NCBI RefSeq assembly: GCF_018449635.1
Contig: NZ_JAAVUV010000004.1
Location: 496,001 to 560,000, forward strand
From: Caballeronia sp. dw_276
GTDB taxonomy: Bacteria; Pseudomonadota; Gammaproteobacteria; Burkholderiales; Burkholderiaceae
Direction of reading: 5' to 3'
Length of the DNA stretch: 64,000 bases
Position 1 is the first letter of the stretch, and every line of letters starts with the position of its first letter. The notes beneath the pieces were generated by a model. That model was not told the origin of the DNA and did no database searches. It saw only the letters and a program-made list of their open reading frames with translations. Below are positions 34,682 to 43,332 of this stretch, piece by piece. A program made the position numbers and the translations under genes.

Positions 34682-36907
34682 ATGGAGTGGGCAACAGGGA
34701 CGCGTCGGAATGCGATTGCGGCGGCGGTGGGCATTGCATTCTACGCAGCGGCGGCAGCACAAGCGCACGCTCAGGCCGCGGCTCAGGGAACAGAAACCCA
34801 GGGCGCGCAGCCGGACAGCAAGACACAACAAGGCGCGACGCCGGGCGACACGTTGCCTGCGATAACGGTCAAAGGGGCGTCCGAAGCAAACGGCACTGTG
34901 GGCCTCGTGGCGAAACGCAGCGCGACAGGCACGAAGACCGATACGCCGATCGACGAAATCCCGCAAACCATCAACGTGATCACGGCGGCGCAGATCGAGC
35001 AGACCGGCGCGACCAGTATCAATGAAGCGTTGCGATATACGCCTGGTTTTTCATCGTACGGTGCGGACGTCCGTTCCGACTGGTATTCGGCGTTGCGCGG
35101 CTTTACGCCAAGCGTATTCCAAGACGGGCTGCAGGTCCCCAACACCCTCAATCTGGCGAGCTGGCGTGTTGATCCATACATGATCGACAGCATCACGATC
35201 CTGCGCGGCCCGACGTCGGTGCTCTACGGACAAGGCGATCCGGGCGCGATCGTGGACATTCAGAGCAAGCTCGCGAACGGCGAACGCGTACGTCAGATCG
35301 AGATGCAACTCGGCGACTATGCACGCAAGCAGATCGCCTTCGACATTGGCGACAAGATCGACAAGGACGGAACATTGTCGTATCGGTTCGTTGGCGTGGG
35401 ACGTGACGGCAATTCGCTGACGGGTCCGCATGCGGAGCAGCGCGTTGCGTTCGCGCCATCTGTCAGATGGCAGCCAAGCGCGAGCACATCGCTAACGATC
35501 GCTGCGAGTTACTTGCAGGACTGGGGCGATGCGTCGAACAACTTCCTGCCCGCCGAGGGCACAGTCCTGCCTAACCCCAACGGCAAGATTTCGCCGGACC
35601 TGTACACGGGAGACCCGACATATTCGTATTACCGGAAGAAGGAATGGTCGGTGGGCTATCAGTTCGAGCACAAGTTCGATCCGATCTGGACCTTCCGCCA
35701 GAACGTGCGCTGGATGCATCTGTCGTTGGATCAAGGCGCGGTCTGGGGCGCAGGTCTCGATGCCAGCGATCCGACCCAGCAGACCATGTCACGTTACGCG
35801 GGTTTGTTCCAGCCGAACTACAGCCGCTTCGATATCGACAACCAGGCGCAGGCGCGTTTTGGCACGGGTCCCGTCGAGCATACGGTGCTGCTCGGTATCG
35901 AATACAACCGTCAGAACACGACCGACAGCGAATGGCTTGCACAGGGGCCGAGTCTGAACATGTACAACCCGGTTTATACGCCGGTATCGAATGCAATTTT
36001 CAGCGGCCCCGATTCTTACGGACAAACCGATACGCGGGCATCGCTGGACAGCTTCGGCGTCTATGCACAGGACCAGATCAAGTGGCAGCGCTGGGTGCTG
36101 ACGCTTGGCGGCAGGCAGGACTGGAGCAATACGAAGCAGGACGATCTGGTTGCAGGCACGCAGTTCAAACAAAACGATCACGCGTTCTCAGGGCGCGCGG
36201 GGCTGGTGTTCCTGGGCGACTACGGATTGTCGCCGTACGTCAACTACGCGACATCGTTTAATCCAACCGTTGGCGTGAAGTTGTCCGGCGGCGGCCTCGC
36301 GGAACCCACGAAGGGACGTCAGATCGAGGCGGGTCTGCGCTGGCAACCGCCGAGCAAAAACCTGATGTTGAACGCAGCGGTCTATCAGATCAACCAGACC
36401 AACGTCCTCACACCTGATCCGACCGATCCGACCAACACGTTTTCCATACAAACGGGTGAGGTGCGCTCGCGCGGTATCGAATTGAGCGCGGTCGGCAAGG
36501 TGACGCGCAATGTCTCGGTGATTGCGGCGTACGTGTATCAGGACGTGAAGAACATCAAGGCCAACGACGACTCGCTCAACAAGTGGCCAGTGTCGATTCC
36601 TTTGCCGCGTCAGATGGCATCGCTCTGGGGTGACTGGACATGGCACACGGGTCCGCTCGCGGGTCTGGGTCTGGGAGCCGGTATCCGGTATCAAAGTGGA
36701 CTGGCAGGCGCCTACGACAATTCGCTGTACGTGCCGAGCTACACCGTGTACGACGCCGCGATCCATTACGACACGCGTAACTGGCGCTTTGCGGTCAATG
36801 CGCAGAACATCTTCAACCGCACGTTCGTCAGCGGCTGCCAGTCGACCTCGACATGCTTCTACGGCAACCCGCGCACCGTGGTGGCGACCGCGAGGTACGA
36901 CTGGTAA
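34682..36907 (+). CDS. TonB-dependent ferri-siderophore receptor (OrbA/FmtA-like)
   Basis: 741 residues from the ATG at 34682, giving a clean Sec signal (RRNAIAAAVGIAFYAAAAAQAHA). The plug domain contains IDEIPQTINVITAAQIEQT, RGFTPSVFQDGLQVPN and ILRGPTSVLYGQGDPGAIVDIQSK, all typical of siderophore receptors. The C-terminal barrel ends in a Phe/Trp-terminated strand (TARYDW), as required for outer-membrane insertion. There is no N-terminal signalling extension of the FecA/FpvA kind. Its position inside the synthesis operon indicates uptake of the cognate ferric siderophore; the equivalent genes in relatives are orbA and fmtA. Confidence 0.88.
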   Translation: MEWATGTRRNAIAAAVGIAFYAAAAAQAHAQAAAQGTETQGAQPDSKTQQGATPGDTLPAITVKGASEANGTVGLVAKRSATGTKTDTPIDEIPQTINVITAAQIEQTGATSINEALRYTPGFSSYGADVRSDWYSALRGFTPSVFQDGLQVPNTLNLASWRVDPYMIDSITILRGPTSVLYGQGDPGAIVDIQSKLANGERVRQIEMQLGDYARKQIAFDIGDKIDKDGTLSYRFVGVGRDGNSLTGPHAEQRVAFAPSVRWQPSASTSLTIAASYLQDWGDASNNFLPAEGTVLPNPNGKISPDLYTGDPTYSYYRKKEWSVGYQFEHKFDPIWTFRQNVRWMHLSLDQGAVWGAGLDASDPTQQTMSRYAGLFQPNYSRFDIDNQAQARFGTGPVEHTVLLGIEYNRQNTTDSEWLAQGPSLNMYNPVYTPVSNAIFSGPDSYGQTDTRASLDSFGVYAQDQIKWQRWVLTLGGRQDWSNTKQDDLVAGTQFKQNDHAFSGRAGLVFLGDYGLSPYVNYATSFNPTVGVKLSGGGLAEPTKGRQIEAGLRWQPPSKNLMLNAAVYQINQTNVLTPDPTDPTNTFSIQTGEVRSRGIELSAVGKVTRNVSVIAAYVYQDVKNIKANDDSLNKWPVSIPLPRQMASLWGDWTWHTGPLAGLGLGAGIRYQSGLAGAYDNSLYVPSYTVYDAAIHYDTRNWRFAVNAQNIFNRTFVSGCQSTSTCFYGNPRTVVATARYDW

Positions 36908-36939
36908 GCAAGGCCCGAAGTCCATTTATTGAGCAATAG

Positions 36940-36967
36940 CGCGCGGTCCGATTGCACCGCGCGTTTG
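36940..36967 (+). terminator. Probable terminator after the receptor gene
   Basis: CGCGCGGT (36940-36947) and ACCGCGCG (36956-36963) form an 8-bp GC-rich stem with an 8-base loop, followed by TTTGT. It probably weakens transcription from the receptor into the formyltransferase gene. Confidence 0.5.
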
Positions 36968-37001
36968 TATCGAAACCACTAGTCTTCTTCAATCCAACGT
37001 C

Positions 37002-37844
37002 ATGTCGAAGAAAAAACTCGTTTATGTCCTGTCGCTAAGGAACGCAGCGGCCGATCGTGCCGGGCAGCAGATCGAATACAAGGGCGGCCGGAGGTACATG
37101 AAGTCGCCGCTCGAATTCCTGGTGGAGCGTCTGAACAGTACCGCGCTCGGCGACGAATATTCGCTTGAGGGCGTGATCTATGACGACGATGAAGGCTCGG
37201 CCGCGGATCGTGAGAAGCTCAGGCACTACGGCTTCTCGTGCCAGCCGGGCAAGCAGTGGATTTATCCGGCGGACCTGCGCGTGCAGGGCACCCGTGTCAA
37301 CAAGCTGCTTCATGCGATTCCATCGACATACCGGCGACTTGCCAGGAATGCGCCGGAGCGCGTGCCGCAAAAGAGCACCTTCGAGCATCGTCTGCTTGAG
37401 AAACTGCTTGCGCTCGAGGCGGACTTTGTCGTGCTCGACGGTTTGCTCGTGATCCTCGATGAACTCGTGCGTCCAGGCGCGATGTTTCATCGGCGGATTG
37501 CGAACATTCATCCGGGCGTGACGCGGCTCGATTCGCCGTATGAACGTCGCGGTGCGTACGCAACGCTCGACGCGCTGTACGGCGCCCGAGGCGAGAAGGT
37601 GACCGACTGGAACACGATGCAAACAGAAGTCGTCGCGCCGGTGAACATGACGGGCGCATCGTTTCATTATGTCGATAACGGTATCGACTCCGGCGAAGTG
37701 ATCTTCGACGTGCTGAAGACGCCGATCCATACAGAAGACACCATCCTCGAGCTGCGCTGGAACAACTTCAATTTGAGTCTTTTCCCCGCGCTGGAAGGCG
37801 GTCTTGCCGTGATGGCGGATCGCTTTGCGAAGGTGGCGCTTTGA
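37002..37844 (+). CDS. pvdF: N5-hydroxyornithine formyltransferase (PvdF-like)
   Basis: 280 residues. The C-terminal half has the formyltransferase pattern: RRIANIHPGVTRLDSPYERRG with the catalytic His in NIHPG near residue 168, and GASFHYVDNGIDSGEVI with the Asp near residue 228. The family transfers a formyl group from N10-formyl-tetrahydrofolate to N5-hydroxyornithine. The product would load the fourth residue in ornibactin/malleobactin-type peptides. It follows the receptor after a terminator-like hairpin. Confidence 0.88.
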   Translation: MSKKKLVYVLSLRNAAADRAGQQIEYKGGRRYMKSPLEFLVERLNSTALGDEYSLEGVIYDDDEGSAADREKLRHYGFSCQPGKQWIYPADLRVQGTRVNKLLHAIPSTYRRLARNAPERVPQKSTFEHRLLEKLLALEADFVVLDGLLVILDELVRPGAMFHRRIANIHPGVTRLDSPYERRGAYATLDALYGARGEKVTDWNTMQTEVVAPVNMTGASFHYVDNGIDSGEVIFDVLKTPIHTEDTILELRWNNFNLSLFPALEGGLAVMADRFAKVAL

Positions 37845-37908
37845 GCGTGCCACGCTCGCATTCGCGTCACCCCGAACACCTACCTCGCGCAACGCCGGAG
37901 ACACGACG

Positions 37909-38868
37909 ATGAACGTTTCTTTTTATCCTGAAGTCACTGACGGCGAAAGCGCTGTTGCTGACGGGGCATCCGCCGAATGGCACGCGGGTATGGCGCCTGA
38001 GCATCTCTTGCCGGCGCTCGGCGAACTTTTCTGCGGTGAGCCATCGCGTCAAAGCGCGACGATCGCCCTGTCGGCGAAGAGATCCGACGCGCCGGCGGTC
38101 GATGCATTCGTAACCCGCGCGATTGCAGAAGGCGTGATCGATAGCGCTTTGCCTTTCGATGATCATCTCCTTCTTGCGACATCGCGCAGGACCTTCTGGC
38201 AGCAAGCGCGCCCGTGGCTCAAGGCAACTGCTTCTGGCGCCATGCCGTTGAACTACACCGTGACGCAGGAGTGCCGGCATCCGGTGCGCCCTCCGAATGC
38301 GAAGGGTGTCATCTATGAGCGATATTTTCCGTTGATCGGCATGACGCTGAGCTTGCGCACGGTCGACCCACGAGCCGACGCGGACGTTTTCAGCGCGTGG
38401 ATGAATCTCGATCGTGTCGCATACTTTTGGGATCAAAAAGGCACGCGCGCAGAACATGCCGCGTACCTCGAGGAACGGCTGGCGGACCCGCACATGCATC
38501 CGATGATCGGTTACTTCGACGACAAACCCTTCGGGTATTTCGAGTTCTACTGGGCAAAAGAGGATCGTCTTGGGCCGTTCTACGATGCCGGCGATTTCGA
38601 CCGCGGCCTGCATTTGCTGATTGGCGATGCGCAGTTCCAGAGTTCAGGAAAACTCAAGGCGTGGTGGAGCGGCGTGTTGCACTACATGTTTATCGATGAA
38701 CCGCGCACGCAGCGACTTGTTGGCGAACCGCGTATTGATCATGTGCGGCATATCGCGTACATGCACAGGATGGGTTTTTATACCCTCAAGGAATTCGACT
38801 TCCCGCACAAGCGCGCCGCGTTGACGGTGCTCGAGCGAGAGAAGTTCTTCAATGACTTCAAATTTTAG
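37909..38868 (+). CDS. Hydroxyornithine N-acyltransferase, IucB/RhbD-type GNAT (OrbL-like)
   Basis: 319 residues from the ATG at 37909 with GGAG eight bases upstream. The C-terminal 190 residues fit the siderophore acetyltransferase family (Pfam PF13523): FSAWMNLDRVAYFWDQKGT, PMIGYFDDKPFGYFEFYWAKEDRLGPFY and a late RIDHVRHIAYMHRMGFYTLKEFDFPHKRA. Such enzymes acylate N-hydroxy side chains using acyl-CoA. The N-terminal 120 residues are a divergent extension, as in OrbL-type proteins. It would acylate the first ornithine; whether it uses acetyl-, hydroxyacyl- or longer chains cannot be read from sequence. It is the last siderophore gene seen. Confidence 0.82.
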   Translation: MNVSFYPEVTDGESAVADGASAEWHAGMAPEHLLPALGELFCGEPSRQSATIALSAKRSDAPAVDAFVTRAIAEGVIDSALPFDDHLLLATSRRTFWQQARPWLKATASGAMPLNYTVTQECRHPVRPPNAKGVIYERYFPLIGMTLSLRTVDPRADADVFSAWMNLDRVAYFWDQKGTRAEHAAYLEERLADPHMHPMIGYFDDKPFGYFEFYWAKEDRLGPFYDAGDFDRGLHLLIGDAQFQSSGKLKAWWSGVLHYMFIDEPRTQRLVGEPRIDHVRHIAYMHRMGFYTLKEFDFPHKRAALTVLEREKFFNDFKF

Positions 38869-38971
38869 CTTGAGCCTGTAGCAATAATTCGTTGAGCCGG
38901 GGAATATCCACGCCAGACGGGTTTTGATGTTGGACGTTTATCCAGATTGGTTATATTCATATATTCCGCAA

Positions 38972-38993
38972 AACTGCCAAGCAACTGCCAAGC
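38972..38993. repeat. Tandem duplication of an 11-bp sequence
   Basis: AACTGCCAAGC occurs twice in direct tandem in the 173-bp gap between the acyltransferase and the AhpD-like gene. It could be a small operator with two half-sites or a replication slip. Confidence 0.5.
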
Positions 38994-39041
38994 AACCGCT
39001 AGACGTTTCCTTTCAAAACCTGATCGCAAGACGGAGGATTT

Positions 39042-39434
39042 ATGAGCCAGATGAAACCCATCGAATATGCAGACGCCGCGCCTGAGGTAAAGGCCGTTTA
39101 TGACGACATCAAGGAAAAGCGAGGTGTTCCGGACGTCAATAATTTCTGGAAATTCATCGCGCAACATCCGCCTACGCTCGCGCGCACATGGGACAGTTTG
39201 AAGGACGTGATGGCGCCTGGTGCGCTCGATCCGCTCATCAAGGAATTGTTGTATGTCGCGGTGAGCGTGACGAACAACTGCGGCTATTGTGTGGCGAGCC
39301 ACACGGCTGCCGCGCGGCGTGCGGGAATGACTGACGAGATGTTCGGAGAGTTGATCGCGGTCGTTGGAATGGCAAACGAGACGAACCGGCTCGCGGTGGG
39401 ATATCGCGTGCCCATCGATCCTGCGTTTGAGTGA
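39042..39434 (+). CDS. Carboxymuconolactone decarboxylase/AhpD-family protein
   Basis: 130 residues, entirely helical in appearance, with the AhpD core signature: KELLYVAVSVTNNCGYCVASHTAAARRAG, giving the CxxC pair and the downstream His near residues 84-91. Family members are peroxidases working with thiols or are structural relatives with unknown substrates. There is a long run of AHPD-like partners next to sulfur-assimilation genes in related bacteria, but the partner here is not evident. The gene has AGGAGG-like purines (GGAGG) before its start and lies between the siderophore and sulfur blocks; it probably has its own promoter. Confidence 0.75.
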   Translation: MSQMKPIEYADAAPEVKAVYDDIKEKRGVPDVNNFWKFIAQHPPTLARTWDSLKDVMAPGALDPLIKELLYVAVSVTNNCGYCVASHTAAARRAGMTDEMFGELIAVVGMANETNRLAVGYRVPIDPAFE

Positions 39435-39594
39435 GAAGTCGTAGCGGCGGGCAAGCGTGTGGCCATTATTCCGCCCAACACTTAGCACCAAACAAATCGA
39501 TGGTTCACCCCGCGTCCATGCGCTGCTACATTCGCGCCATGTGACGCACGGTTCGCCTGCGCACAATTTCCAAATTTCCGCAGATCAAACCACA

Positions 39595-40413
39595 ATGAAA
39601 ATCAAACTTCTCGCGGCCGTGGTGACGGGCTCACTACTGGTCATGTCGAGCCTCGCCCACGCTGACCGTCTCGATGACATCAAGAAAGCCGGCGTGCTTC
39701 GTGTAGCCACCTTCGACAGCAATCCGCCTTTCGGATTCGTCGATCCGAAGACCAACAAGATCGTGGGCCTCGACGTGGACTACGCGAAGGCCGTCGCTGA
39801 CAAACTCGGCGTCAAACTGGAGATCCAACCGACCAACCCGGCCAACCGGATCGCGTTTTTGACATCGAAGAAAGTCGACCTCGTGTTCGCGAACTTCACC
39901 ATCACCGATGAACGCAAGAAGGAAGTGGATTTCAGCACGCCGTACTTCGCGTCGGGTACGCAGTTCATCGCGAAGAAGGGTACGTTGAAAACGCCCGAGC
40001 AGTTGAACGATCTGCGCGTCGGCGCGGACAAGGGGACCACGAACGAGCAACAGGTTCGTACGCAGTTCCCGCGCGCGACCATCGTCGCTTACGACGACAC
40101 ACCTTTCGCATTCGCCGCGCTTCGAACAGGCAATGTACAGGCAATCACGCAGGATGGCCCGAAACTCGTTGGCTTGCTCGCCAACGTGCCTGATCGCGAC
40201 AAGTATGAAATCCCGGCCTTCACCATTTCCAACGACTACGAAGGTGTCGGCGTACCAAAGGGCGAACCGCGACTCCTGAGTTTCGTCAACGATACGCTCA
40301 AGGACCTCGAAGCAAATGGGTCGGCCGGTCACATATACGATCAATGGTTCGGTCCGAAAAGCCGCGCACCGCTTCCGCGCTTGTACAAGATCGGCGATCC
40401 GCAAAAGAGCTGA
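39595..40413 (+). CDS. Polar amino acid-type ABC transporter substrate-binding protein
   Basis: 272 residues from the ATG at 39595; a Sec signal (MKIKLLAAVVTGSLLVMSSLAHA) follows directly. The mature part is a family 3 extracellular binding protein: IKKAGVLRVATFDSNPPFGF, KKVDLVFANFTITDERKKEVDFSTPYF and a late DTLKDLEANGSAGHIYDQWF. These recognise amino acids such as cystine, Glu/Asp or aromatic derivatives. Here it heads a gene set with two permeases, an SfnB-like monooxygenase and a TauD-like dioxygenase, so a sulfur-containing amino acid or a related organosulfur compound is a reasonable guess. No ATPase gene accompanies it. Confidence 0.8.
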   Translation: MKIKLLAAVVTGSLLVMSSLAHADRLDDIKKAGVLRVATFDSNPPFGFVDPKTNKIVGLDVDYAKAVADKLGVKLEIQPTNPANRIAFLTSKKVDLVFANFTITDERKKEVDFSTPYFASGTQFIAKKGTLKTPEQLNDLRVGADKGTTNEQQVRTQFPRATIVAYDDTPFAFAALRTGNVQAITQDGPKLVGLLANVPDRDKYEIPAFTISNDYEGVGVPKGEPRLLSFVNDTLKDLEANGSAGHIYDQWFGPKSRAPLPRLYKIGDPQKS

Positions 40414-40431
40414 TTGCTGCCTGTTTGACCG

Positions 40432-40465
40432 TGCCCGGTTCGACGGCGATACGTCGAACCGGGCA
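40432..40465 (+). terminator. Strong hairpin between binding-protein and permease genes
   Basis: TGCCCGGTTCGACG (40432-40445) and CGTCGAACCGGGCA (40452-40465) form a perfect 14-bp stem with a 6-base loop. No clear T-run follows (CGCATTTCA), so partial termination or 3'-end protection of the binding-protein mRNA is likely, giving more binding protein than permease. Confidence 0.65.
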
Positions 40466-40498
40466 TCGCATTTCAATCTTCCATTCGTGTGTACCTGA

Positions 40499-41233
40499 AT
40501 GATTCCGATAAACGGATGGCTTGCGCCCAAATACCTGACGTGGCTTCTGCAGGGCTTTGGCATGACGCTGGGCCTGTCGGCGCTGGTGATTGTGGCGGGG
40601 ACCTTAGGCGGTTGTTTGTTGGCGCTTGCTCGTACGTCGCGGATAGCGCCGTTGCGTCGCGCCGGCGCGTTGTATGTCCTTGTTTTCCGCAATTCGCCGC
40701 TGATCGTGCAATTGCTGTTCTGGTATTTCGGCGTGGCAACCTTGCTGCCCGAGCATGCCATGACGTGGCTGAATACGCCGCACGTCATCGACTTAGGGAT
40801 CTTCAGGTTGCATTGGCCATCGTTTGAATTCGTGGCGGGGTGGATCGGCTTGACCTGCTATTCGATCACGTTCATAGGCGAGGAATTTCGCTCGGGGTTA
40901 TCGGGTGTTCCGGCCGGGCAGCACAATGCGGCCGCAGCGCTCGGACTCACGCCGCTTGCCGCGTTCTTTCATGTCATCTTGCCGCAAGCGGTGCGAATAT
41001 CGACGCCGCCCTTGTTCGGGCAATACATGAACATCGTGAAGAACTCGTCGCTGACCATGGCGATCGGACTGGCGGAACTCTCGTACTCTTCGCGTCAGGT
41101 CGATACTGAAACCTTCAAGACCTTTCAGGCGTTCGGAGTGGCGACGGTGCTGTACATCCTGACCATCGCGATGCTGGAAGTTGTACTCGTCGTCGTTCAG
41201 CGCAGCGGTGCGCGGACCGCGGTGCGCCGATGA
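40499..41233 (+). CDS. Amino acid-type ABC transporter permease, first subunit
   Basis: 244 residues with about five membrane helices, starting MIPINGWLAPKYLTWLLQGF. It fits the His/Glu/Gln/Arg permease family: VFRNSPLIVQLLFWYFG and the EAA-type loop in FRSGLSGVPAGQHNAAAALGLTPLAAFFHVILPQAVR. It pairs with the next gene, whose start overlaps its stop (ATGA). It needs an ATPase that is not encoded nearby. Confidence 0.8.
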   Translation: MIPINGWLAPKYLTWLLQGFGMTLGLSALVIVAGTLGGCLLALARTSRIAPLRRAGALYVLVFRNSPLIVQLLFWYFGVATLLPEHAMTWLNTPHVIDLGIFRLHWPSFEFVAGWIGLTCYSITFIGEEFRSGLSGVPAGQHNAAAALGLTPLAAFFHVILPQAVRISTPPLFGQYMNIVKNSSLTMAIGLAELSYSSRQVDTETFKTFQAFGVATVLYILTIAMLEVVLVVVQRSGARTAVRR

Positions 41234-41970
41234 ACGACGCCTTCTCTGCGATTCTCGCAAACGTGCCGTATTTGCTCGTCGGCAGCTTTCCCGATGGTCC
41301 GTTAGGTGGCGCGGCGCTGACACTGGTCATGGCCGCTATTTCCGCGGTGCTGTCCGCCGTGCTCGGACTGGCAGGCGGCATTGGCCTCGCGATGACGCGC
41401 GGCGTGCTTCATACAATTCTGCTCGCCGTGATCGGGTTCTTTCGCGCGATACCCGTCCTGATGCTGATCTTCTGGACCTTCTTTTTACTGCCGGTCTTGC
41501 TTCACATCAATGTACCGGGTCTCGCGACCGTGGTCGCCGCGCTTGCGCTGATCGGCGGAGCGTATCTGTCGCATTCGGTTTTTGCCGGGATTGTCGCGGT
41601 TGGAGACGGGCAGGCCCAGGCGGGTTTATCACTTGGACTCACGCGATGGCAGTCCATGCGTTACGTGCTGCTTCCACAGGCAATCCGAATCATGGCGCCA
41701 TCTTTCATCAATCAATGGGTGTCGCTTGTGAAGGATACGTCTCTGGCTTACATAGTCGGCGTGCCGGAGCTCGCGTTCCTTGCGAACCAGGTAAACAGCC
41801 GGTTGATGATTTATCCGGTGCAGGTCTTTCTGTTCGTGGGTCTTCTCTATCTGATCCTTTGCACTTCGCTCGATGCGTTGGCTACGCGACTTTTGCTGGG
41901 GCGTGAGGCGGTTGCCGAGCCACGAGCGATAGTGACCCCGTTGCCGGTTCCAATCCAGCATCGGAAATAA
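41230..41970 (+). CDS. Amino acid-type ABC transporter permease, second subunit
   Basis: 246 residues with about five membrane helices and the same family signatures (GFFRAIPVLMLIFW; YLSHSVFAGIVAVGDGQAQAGLSLGLTRWQSMRYVLLPQAIR). Translationally coupled to the first permease by a four-base overlap. After it, 120 bp of spacer leads to the SfnB-like gene; a TATACT hexamer at 42013-42018 in this spacer could be a -10 element. Confidence 0.8.
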   Translation: MNDAFSAILANVPYLLVGSFPDGPLGGAALTLVMAAISAVLSAVLGLAGGIGLAMTRGVLHTILLAVIGFFRAIPVLMLIFWTFFLLPVLLHINVPGLATVVAALALIGGAYLSHSVFAGIVAVGDGQAQAGLSLGLTRWQSMRYVLLPQAIRIMAPSFINQWVSLVKDTSLAYIVGVPELAFLANQVNSRLMIYPVQVFLFVGLLYLILCTSLDALATRLLLGREAVAEPRAIVTPLPVPIQHRK

Positions 41971-42092
41971 CATTATCCGGAATCGGTCGTTTTGCGCCGT
42001 GAAATGCGTCTCTATACTTTGACGCTTGAGCTGCAGGTAAATCGGATTCCCGAACCTCGCGCGCATCACCGACCAAACAAGGAATAAAAAGC

Positions 42093-43310
42093 ATGACTTC
42101 AGCGCAGGGAACGGCCTCGACATCTCGTCTCGATACCGCCTTGGCCGCGTTGCCGGCACTGGCGGAGAAGATTGGCGAAGACAGCGCTGCGCGCGAGTCA
42201 CGGCGCGAGCTGCCATTCGACGGCTTCGCGCTGTTTCGCAAATCGGAGCTGGGCTTGCTGCGAATTCCTTCCGAATGGGGTGGCCTTGGCGGGTCGCTGG
42301 AAGACTTGTTCCAAGTGATCGCCACGATCGCTGCAAAAGAGTCCAACGTCGCGCACGCATTGCGAATCCACTTCGACCTGACCGAGTCGCTGTTGCTGGC
42401 TCCAAGATCGGAGTTCAACGACAAACAAATTGGACGCGTACTGGAAGGCGCAATTTTTGGCGGCGCTTCGACCGAGCGCGGCACTTCGCGCCCGGGAGAG
42501 ATCGGCACCGTGTTGAAGCGCGACGGCGATCACTTTCGTGTAAGCGGGAAGAAATACTATTCGACAGGAACCGCATTCTCCGACTTCGCCCGCATCAATG
42601 TGCAAAACGAAGAGAACGAACCGGTGAGCATTGTCATTCCGGTCAATCGTGAAGGCGTGCAGGTACTGGACGACTGGGACGGCATGGGCCAAAGAATGAC
42701 CGCGAGCGGCAGCCTTGTTCTCGACGATGTCCAAGTGTTCGCGCACGAAGTCATGAAGCGCGGCTACACCACGCTCGCCGGCAGACACGGCGGGGCACTG
42801 CGGCAACTGCATCTGGTTGCGGTGGCGGCGGGCATCGTGCGCAACGTGGTAGCGGATGCGGAAAACTACGTGCTCAAGCACGGACGGCCGGTGCTGCACA
42901 GCCCGGCTGAATCGGCACGTACCGACCATTTCATTCAGCAGGTCGTGGGCGACCTCGGGGCGCACAGTCACGCTATCGATGCTCTCGTGCAACAGAACGC
43001 CCGCGTGCTCGATCGTTCCGCGAATGCGATCCGCAATAACAGCGATAACGCCGAGGAGCTCGTGCTGCAAGGTGCGCTTGCGACGGCAAAGACGCAGATC
43101 GTGGTGAGCAAGCTCGCGTTGCATGCGGGGGAACGGCTGTTCGAGGCGGGCGGTGCATCGGCGACATCGCGCGTGCACAACTTCGATCGTCACTGGCGCA
43201 ACCTGCGCACGATCTTCAGCCACAACCCGCTGCTGCACAAAGCGCGCGTAATTGGCGACTATCAGTTGAACGGCGACACGACCCACCTGACGGAAGGGCG
43301 CGTGTTCTAA
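42093..43310 (+). CDS. SfnB/DszC-like flavin-dependent monooxygenase (acyl-CoA dehydrogenase fold)
   Basis: 405 residues. It has the acyl-CoA dehydrogenase fold: N-terminal helical part (LGLLRIPSEWGGLGGSLEDL), the beta-domain motif VSGKKYYSTGTAFSDFARI near residues 150-170, and a C-terminal helical domain ending NPLLHKARVIGDYQLNG. The last motif is shared with FMNH2-dependent monooxygenases such as DszC and SfnB rather than true acyl-CoA dehydrogenases, which would have a catalytic Glu. SfnB-type enzymes help release sulfur from sulfones and related compounds under sulfate limitation. A flavin reductase partner would be needed; none is adjacent. AAGGAA precedes the start. Confidence 0.78.
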   Translation: MTSAQGTASTSRLDTALAALPALAEKIGEDSAARESRRELPFDGFALFRKSELGLLRIPSEWGGLGGSLEDLFQVIATIAAKESNVAHALRIHFDLTESLLLAPRSEFNDKQIGRVLEGAIFGGASTERGTSRPGEIGTVLKRDGDHFRVSGKKYYSTGTAFSDFARINVQNEENEPVSIVIPVNREGVQVLDDWDGMGQRMTASGSLVLDDVQVFAHEVMKRGYTTLAGRHGGALRQLHLVAVAAGIVRNVVADAENYVLKHGRPVLHSPAESARTDHFIQQVVGDLGAHSHAIDALVQQNARVLDRSANAIRNNSDNAEELVLQGALATAKTQIVVSKLALHAGERLFEAGGASATSRVHNFDRHWRNLRTIFSHNPLLHKARVIGDYQLNGDTTHLTEGRVF

Positions 43311-43332
43311 ACGGTTTCAAAGGAGATGCACG

